Source: Anaerolineae bacterium (GTDB taxonomy: Bacteria > Chloroflexota > Anaerolineae > Anaerolineales > Villigracilaceae). Taken from it: a stretch of 9,713 nt of DNA. Each line of letters opens with the position of its first letter. Within the stretch, counting starts at the first letter, position 1. Below are positions 7,081-9,713 of the stretch, one piece after another. Where the stretch lies: NCBI GenBank assembly GCA_003694975.1, contig RFJH01000215.1, forward strand, positions 1 through 9,713, read 5' to 3'. The notes beneath the pieces are model-generated. The model was not told where the DNA came from. It saw only the letters and a list, made by a program, of their open reading frames with translations, and searched no databases. Made by a program: the position numbers and the translations under genes.

Positions 7081-7111
7081 GGGCAGGCGAGTGATTTTCG
7101 ACTCCCTGCCC
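7081..7111 (+). other. Hairpin in the gap between the fusion gene and the thiolase gene
   Basis: GGGCAGG (7081-7087) pairs with CCTGCCC (7105-7111). After a single bulged C (7088), GAGT (7089-7092) pairs with ACTC (7101-7104) around the loop GATTTTCG. No T-run follows, and the thiolase ribosome site begins a few bases later, so a full terminator is unlikely. An mRNA processing or stability element is plausible but not shown. Confidence 0.5.
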
Positions 7112-7117
7112 TCAACC

Positions 7118-7126
7118 AAAGGAGAG
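7118..7126 (+). promoter_or_regulatory. Ribosome binding site that fixes the thiolase start
   Basis: AAAGGAGAG ends 6 bases before the ATG at 7133. The frame stays open upstream to an ATG at 6995, but that start lies inside the preceding gene and would add 46 residues with no thiolase character. The 7133 start gives MREAVIVSAVRTPVG, the standard thiolase N-terminus. Confidence 0.85.
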
Positions 7127-7132
7127 AAGACT

Positions 7133-8317
7133 ATGCGAGAAGCAGTCATCGTTTCTGCGGTGAGGACCCCGGTTGGCAAGGCCAAACGCGGCGGCCTGGC
7201 CACCGTCCGTCCGGATGATCTGGCCGCGCTGGTCATCAAGGCGCTGCTGGAACGAACACCCGGCCTTGACCCCGCCGAGATTGAAGACGTGATCATCGGC
7301 TGTGCTTTCCCGGAGGGCGAGCAGGGCATGAATATGGCGCGCATGATCGCACTGCGGGCCGGTTTGCCCGTCTCCGTCCCGGGCGAGACAATCAACCGTT
7401 TCTGCTCTTCGGGCGTGCAGGCCATCGCGCACGCGGCGTATGCCATCATGTCCGGCGATGTGGATGTGGCCATAGCCGGTGGCACCGAGTCCATGACCAT
7501 GGTCCCCATGACCGGCTTCAAGTTCTCACCGAATCCCTATTTTGCCGAGGAGTATCCTCACTATTTCACCAATATGGGCCTGACGGCGGAGAACGTGGCC
7601 GAGAAGTACAACATCAGCCGTGAAGACCAGGACGCCTTCGCCCTGCGCTCCCATCAACGCGCCGTGAAAGCCGTGGATTCCGGCCTCTTCGATCCCGAAC
7701 TCGTGCCGGTGGACGTGGAAGTGAAGGAAATCGGGCCGGATGGCAAATTGCAGACCAGGAAATTCACCGTGAAGCGCGATGAGGGTCCGCGCCGCGATAC
7801 CAGTATGGAGGCGCTGGCGAAACTGCGCCCGGCGTTCAAAGAGGGCGGCACGGTCACGGCGGGGAACTCCTCGCAGATGTCGGACGGCGCGGCAGGCGTG
7901 GTGGTCATGTCCGCGGAGCGGGCGGCACAATTGGGCCTCAAGCCGCTGGCGCGCTTCGTGGCCTTCGCCGTCGGCGGAGTCCCGCCGGAGTTGATGGGCA
8001 TCGGGCCGGTGGAGGCCATTCCGAAGGTGCTCAAGAAGGCCGGTCTGAAACTGGAGGACATTGATCTGATCGAACTGAACGAGGCTTTCGCCGCGCAGTC
8101 CCTGGCCGTAATCCGCGAACTCGGCCTGAATGAGGAAATCACCAATGTCAACGGCGGGGCGATTGCCCTCGGTCACCCTCTGGGATGCACCGGCGCCAAG
8201 TTGACCACCCAGTTGCTCTATGAGATGGGCCGCCGCAAATCGAAATACGGTATGGTCACCATGTGCATCGGCGGCGGCATGGGTGCGGCAGCCGTCTTCG
8301 AGAATTTGCAGAATTAG
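7133..8317 (+). CDS. fadA: Thiolase (acetyl-CoA C-acyltransferase), last step of beta-oxidation
   Basis: The 394-residue protein cleaves 3-ketoacyl-CoA with CoA to release acetyl-CoA and a shortened acyl-CoA. All catalytic parts are present: the nucleophile C91 in NRFCSSG, the NEAFA loop (316-320), H348 in GGAIALGHPLG and the second cysteine C378 in MCIGGG. Length and N-terminus (AVIVSAVRTPVGK) are typical of the degradative class. Position in a degradative operon argues for breakdown over acetoacetyl-CoA synthesis. The gene follows the fusion by 68 bases. With its neighbour it recalls the fadN-fadA order of Bacillus, although here the dehydrogenases come first. Its TAG stop forms part of the first unit of a seven-base tandem repeat. 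Confidence 0.94.
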   Translation: MREAVIVSAVRTPVGKAKRGGLATVRPDDLAALVIKALLERTPGLDPAEIEDVIIGCAFPEGEQGMNMARMIALRAGLPVSVPGETINRFCSSGVQAIAHAAYAIMSGDVDVAIAGGTESMTMVPMTGFKFSPNPYFAEEYPHYFTNMGLTAENVAEKYNISREDQDAFALRSHQRAVKAVDSGLFDPELVPVDVEVKEIGPDGKLQTRKFTVKRDEGPRRDTSMEALAKLRPAFKEGGTVTAGNSSQMSDGAAGVVVMSAERAAQLGLKPLARFVAFAVGGVPPELMGIGPVEAIPKVLKKAGLKLEDIDLIELNEAFAAQSLAVIRELGLNEEITNVNGGAIALGHPLGCTGAKLTTQLLYEMGRRKSKYGMVTMCIGGGMGAAAVFENLQN

Positions 8318-8375
8318 ACCATAGACCACAGACTATAGACTATAGATATAGACCATAGACTATAGACCATAGACT
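8314..8375 (+). repeat. Seven-base tandem repeat (AYAGACY)n, about nine units
   Basis: The units read TTAGACC, ATAGACC, ACAGACT, ATAGACT, ATAGAT (one base short), ATAGACC, ATAGACT, ATAGACC, ATAGACT. They fill nearly all of the gap between the thiolase and SCP2 genes. The tract is AT-rich against a GC-rich background, begins inside the thiolase stop codon (TAG 8315-8317) and ends just before the SCP2 ribosome site. Copy number could change by replication slippage. The tract also contains many TATAGA words that could act as weak -10 boxes. Confidence 0.85.
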
Positions 8376-8391
8376 ACAAAGGAGTAGAACC

Positions 8392-8718
8392 ATGCCTCTC
8401 ACAATCGCGAAGTTGATGGAAAAGATGCCCGGCGCATTCCTGCCGGAGAAAGCCCCCGGCCTGGAGGCGGTAATCCAGTTCGTCTTCACCGGCGAGGAGG
8501 CGGGCGAGTGGTACGCGGAGATCAAGGATGGCAAATGCACCGTTCATCAGGGGAAGCACGACAATCCGCGCATGACTCTCACCGCCGACTCCAGTGACTA
8601 CATCAAGATTTTCACCGGTGAACTGGACGGGATGAAGGCTTTCATGGACGGGAAGATCCGCCTGGCCGGGGACTTGAACCTGGCGATGAAACTGACGCAG
8701 ATGTTCAAGATTCGGTAG
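8392..8718 (+). CDS. SCP2 sterol/lipid-carrier domain protein
   Basis: This 108-residue single-domain protein fits the SCP2 sterol-carrier family. Helices at the N-terminus are followed by strands around YAEIKDGKCTVHQG (41-54) and MTLTADSSDYIKIFTGELDG (61-80), then the signature AFMDGKIRLAGDLNLAMKL (83-101) ending MFKIR. Family members bind fatty acyl-CoA, fatty acids or sterols in a hydrophobic tunnel and have no catalytic residues. Here it probably holds or delivers the acyl substrate to the beta-oxidation enzymes. The ribosome site AAAGGAG (8378-8384) precedes the ATG by 7 bases. It is the last gene of the operon; its TAG stop lies inside a palindromic repeat that begins at 8715, and the terminator follows. 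There is no export signal, so it should be cytoplasmic. Confidence 0.88.
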   Translation: MPLTIAKLMEKMPGAFLPEKAPGLEAVIQFVFTGEEAGEWYAEIKDGKCTVHQGKHDNPRMTLTADSSDYIKIFTGELDGMKAFMDGKIRLAGDLNLAMKLTQMFKIR

Positions 8719-8752
8719 GACGAAATTTATTTCGTCTCCAATTTCGTCCTGC
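8715..8752 (+). repeat. Palindromic repeat (family P, copy 2) overlapping the SCP2 stop codon, with a duplicated right arm
   Basis: Bases 8715-8736 match the palindrome at 3276-3297 in 18 of 22 places and fold as GACGAAA (8719-8725) / TTTCGTC (8730-8736) around TTTA. The right arm is then repeated: ATTTCGTC occurs at 8729-8736 and again at 8741-8748. This allows a second, longer hairpin, AGGACGAAATT (8717-8727) with AATTTCGTCCT (8740-8750), exactly 11 bp. The two hairpins exclude each other. The SCP2 stop codon (8716-8718) lies in the left arm. Confidence 0.65.
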
Positions 8753-8767
8753 CTCACCGTTGCGAAG

Positions 8768-8805
8768 AAAGGCCCGACTTCCCCGGAAGCCGGGCCTTTT
8801 CTTTT
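8768..8805 (+). terminator. Strong intrinsic terminator of the fatty-acid operon
   Basis: AAAGGCCCG (8768-8776) pairs perfectly with CGGGCCTTT (8791-8799). After one A-C mismatch, CTTCC (8778-8782) pairs with GGAAG (8785-8789) around CC. The run TTTTCTTTT (8797-8805) follows directly. The A-rich left side (GAAGAAAGG) means the structure could also stop transcription from the opposite strand. It ends the operon about 50 bases after the SCP2 stop. Confidence 0.9.
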
Positions 8806-8836
8806 GTAGGGTAACTGCTTGCAATCGCCCTGCGCC
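8804..8836 (+). repeat. 33-base repeat R1, copy 1 (diverged)
   Basis: It begins TTGTAG, contains AACTGCTTGC (8813-8822) and ends GCGCC. It is 24/33 identical to copy 3 without gaps. Its first bases lie inside the T-run of the operon terminator. Confidence 0.6.
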
Positions 8837-8864
8837 GAGCGCGTCGAGACGACCCACACGAAGA

Positions 8865-8887
8865 GCGTGGCGCAAGTCTCCGACTTG
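8865..8887 (+). repeat. 17-base repeat copy 2, with attached hairpin
   Basis: Bases 8865-8881 are identical to 213-229. Here the sequence goes on to complete a hairpin, CAAGTC (8873-8878) with GACTTG (8882-8887) around TCC, and runs within a few bases into repeat R1 copy 2. Confidence 0.65.
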
Positions 8888-8890
8888 TGG

Positions 8891-8923
8891 TTGTAGCACA
8901 ACTGCTTGCGGTTGTCTCGCGCC
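8891..8923 (+). repeat. 33-base repeat R1, copy 2
   Basis: It is 30/33 identical to copy 3 at 9375-9407, without gaps. The core CAACTGC-TT-GCGGTTG folds with one T-G wobble. Confidence 0.75.
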
Positions 8924-8977
8924 GGGCGGAGCGCCCACAGGCGCGCAGTCGAGGCACCCGCCCACACCGACAATCGG

Positions 8978-9069
8978 TCTCCGAGTAGCACCCGTCAGGG
9001 TGCATATCGAGGAGACCGCTACCAACGCTCTCCTCGATACGACCTCGCTTCGCTCGGTCTACTCGGAGA
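8978..9069. other. Nested inverted repeats able to fold into a multi-arm structure
   Basis: The outer arms TCTCCGAGTAG (8978-8988) and CTACTCGGAGA (9059-9069) are a perfect 11-bp pair. Between them lie GCACCC (8988-8993) / GGGTGC (8998-9003) around GTCA, and TATCGAGGAGA (9005-9015) / TCTCCTCGATA (9029-9039), another perfect 11-bp pair, plus a weak GACC/GGTC arm (9041-9059). As RNA or single-stranded DNA this would form a junction with two strong side arms. No promoter or family match was recognised, so its nature is unknown. Confidence 0.5.
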
Positions 9070-9150
9070 GCAAGCGCCGTGCCCCAAATAGCGCCCCGCG
9101 CCGAGCGGAGCGCAGCATAGTCGGGGCGACTCGCGCCGCCATGTCCCTTG

Positions 9151-9187
9151 CGCTTCGACTACGGGCTTCGCCCTCCGTTCAGTGCGA
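9151..9187 (+). repeat. 37-base repeat R2, copy A
   Basis: It contains TCGACTACG, then the hairpin GGGC-TTC-GCCC (9163-9173), then CTCCG and ends GCGA. It is 29/37 identical to copy B without gaps. A diverged inverted relative lies at about 9212-9234, whose CGTAGTC (9228-9234) complements GACTACG (9157-9163), so the two together could form a larger REPIN-like fold. Confidence 0.6.
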
Positions 9188-9323
9188 ATATCCTCGCCGA
9201 GCGGAGAGGGCGAGCGGAGCGAGCCCTCGTAGTCAAGGCGCCACGCCAAGCCCCTCGACAGGCTCGGGGTAAACTCCGCGTAGCGCAATCGATGCGCTTA
9301 GCCTCGAGGTAGCCTGCCATCGG

Positions 9324-9360
9324 CGTCTCGACTACGGCCTTCGGCCTCCGCTCGACGCGA
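9324..9360 (+). repeat. 37-base repeat R2, copy B
   Basis: The hairpin here is GGCC-TTC-GGCC (9336-9346). Compared with copy A, the third base pair is changed from G-C to C-G on both sides, which keeps the hairpin intact. Confidence 0.65.
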
Positions 9361-9374
9361 CACTCGCGCCGGGC

Positions 9375-9407
9375 TTGTAGAACAACTGCTTGCAGTTGTT
9401 TCGCGCC
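9375..9407 (+). repeat. 33-base repeat R1, copy 3
   Basis: It contains a perfect 9-bp hairpin, AACAACTGC (9381-9389) with GCAGTTGTT (9392-9400) around TT, the best-formed copy of the family. It lies between the two copies of the 13-base direct repeat CTCGAGGyAGCCT. Confidence 0.75.
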
Positions 9408-9462
9408 CTCGCCGGGTATCTCGAGGCAGCCTCGCGGAACGTCGGGGAGAGGAACACCCACC

Positions 9463-9471
9463 TGGTATAAT
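9463..9471 (+). promoter_or_regulatory. Promoter of the downstream lipoprotein gene (extended -10)
   Basis: TGGTATAAT is a perfect TATAAT with the TGn extension. No good -35 box lies 16-18 bases upstream, which is common for extended -10 promoters. Transcription should begin near 9478, giving a leader of about 110 bases. The TGG before the -10 is the same as in the operon promoter at 453-461. Confidence 0.65.
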
Positions 9472-9541
9472 CTCCCGCGACATCATTCGGTGACTGAGCA
9501 ATCCATCGCGGAACCGTTAGCGCCTTCGCCGGCCCAGACCC

Positions 9542-9583
9542 GATATGTCACTAAAACGGCACCTTGCCCACATATCAGGAGGT
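9542..9583 (+). promoter_or_regulatory. Leader stem-loop directly before the lipoprotein ribosome site
   Basis: GATATGT (9542-9548) pairs with ACATATC (9570-9576), and GGC (9558-9560) with GCC (9566-9568) inside the loop. The ribosome site AGGAGGT (9577-9583) begins at the very next base. Stacking on the stem could modulate translation. I do not recognise a known riboswitch class in the leader from 9478. Confidence 0.4.
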
Positions 9584-9588
9584 AAGTG

Positions 9589-9713
9589 ATGCCTTTGACA
9601 TCCAGAAAAATCTCCCTTCTTCTGATCGTCTTCTTCCTTCTGGTTGCCGGATGCCAACCGCAAACGCTTCCCCCTCCCTCGCCGATGGCTTTGCCGCCAT
9701 CCGCCGCCCCCAC
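9589..9713 (+). CDS. Lipoprotein, N-terminal part (cut by window end)
   Basis: The ATG at 9589 follows AGGAGGT by 5 bases; a GTG at 9586 would sit too close. The 41 complete codons encode a lipoprotein signal peptide: a short charged start (MPLTSRKI), a hydrophobic core (SLLLIVFFLL) and the lipobox LVAGC with Cys22 as the lipid-modified residue. A proline-rich linker (QTLPPPSPMALPPSAAP) follows, usual before an extracellular domain such as a substrate-binding or cell-wall domain. Gln at position +2 after Cys suggests it stays on the outer face of the cytoplasmic membrane or is surface exposed. The functional domain is outside the window. It has its own promoter and lies beyond the operon terminator, so no link to fatty-acid metabolism is implied. 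Confidence 0.8.
   Translation, partial: MPLTSRKISLLLIVFFLLVAGCQPQTLPPPSPMALPPSAAP

Larger units (their letters stand above)
8806..9462. other. Gene-free repeat mosaic
   Basis: No believable gene is seen. The frames that stay open are arginine- and serine-rich translations of repeats, with no ribosome sites and no family resemblance. The stretch is built from short repeated modules: a 33-base family (three copies), a 37-base family (two direct copies and a diverged inverted one), a 13-base direct repeat at 9303-9315 and 9420-9432 with one mismatch, and several small hairpins, for example GGGCG-GAG-CGCCC (8924-8936) and ACCGA-CAA-TCGGT (8966-8978). A palindrome at 9250-9269 containing CCCCTCGACAGGCTCGGGG resembles one I recall from many unrelated bacterial genomes. 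Confidence 0.7.

Noticed and set aside
8374..8991. 205-codon - strand frame opposite the SCP2 gene and terminator
   Set aside because: It crosses the terminator and repeats and lies opposite a clear SCP2 gene; no domain seen.
8760..9272. 170-codon + strand frame after the operon
   Set aside because: It starts inside the terminator hairpin and translates the repeat mosaic into Arg/Ser/Pro-rich sequence, with no ribosome site.
8804..9407. CRISPR array
   Set aside because: The three 33-base repeats are spaced 54 and 451 bases apart, diverge from one another and have no uniform spacers; no cas gene is present.
8866..9432. Insertion sequence remnant with transposase
   Set aside because: No transposase-like frame and no long terminal inverted repeats; only short palindromic modules are seen.

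Overview
The window is GC-rich bacterial DNA dominated by one fatty-acid beta-oxidation operon on the + strand. The mix suggests a Chloroflexota (Anaerolineae-like) bacterium: extended -10 promoters, strong AGGAGG ribosome sites, a FadN-type 3-hydroxyacyl-CoA dehydrogenase/enoyl-CoA hydratase fusion, and long intergenic runs of small palindromic repeats. That placement is inference from style and was not tested by any search.

Layout. Positions 1-205 hold the last 67 codons of an upstream gene, probably a helicase C-terminus. A non-coding stretch with small hairpins (206-432) leads to a well-formed promoter (433-461). An 18-bp inverted repeat (466-483) lies over its expected start site. Seven genes then follow, all on + and 1 to 74 bases apart: a TetR regulator (491-1057), a metallo-beta-lactamase-fold hydrolase (1059-2156), two acyl-CoA dehydrogenase paralogues (2171-3268 and 3324-4586), a FadN-like fusion (4650-7064), a thiolase (7133-8317) and a small SCP2 lipid-carrier protein (8392-8718). 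A strong intrinsic terminator (8768-8805) ends the unit. Positions 8806-9462 carry no believable gene but are packed with repeats. A new promoter (about 9463-9471) and a structured leader precede a lipoprotein gene cut off by the window end (9589 onward).

How the genes work together. The dehydrogenase pair oxidises acyl-CoA to enoyl-CoA. The fusion hydrates this and oxidises it to 3-ketoacyl-CoA, and the thiolase releases acetyl-CoA. The SCP2 protein probably carries or presents the lipid substrate. The TetR protein probably represses the whole unit from the operator at 466-483, with an acyl-CoA as likely inducer. The hydrolase is an accessory of unknown substrate. No acyl-CoA ligase or electron-transfer flavoprotein gene is present.

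The most interesting point is the dehydrogenase pair. Each paralogue lacks the active-site or FAD-binding motifs the other keeps, which suggests one obligate mixed enzyme with a split active site. The second theme is several families of short palindromic repeats, two of which show paired base changes that preserve their hairpins.
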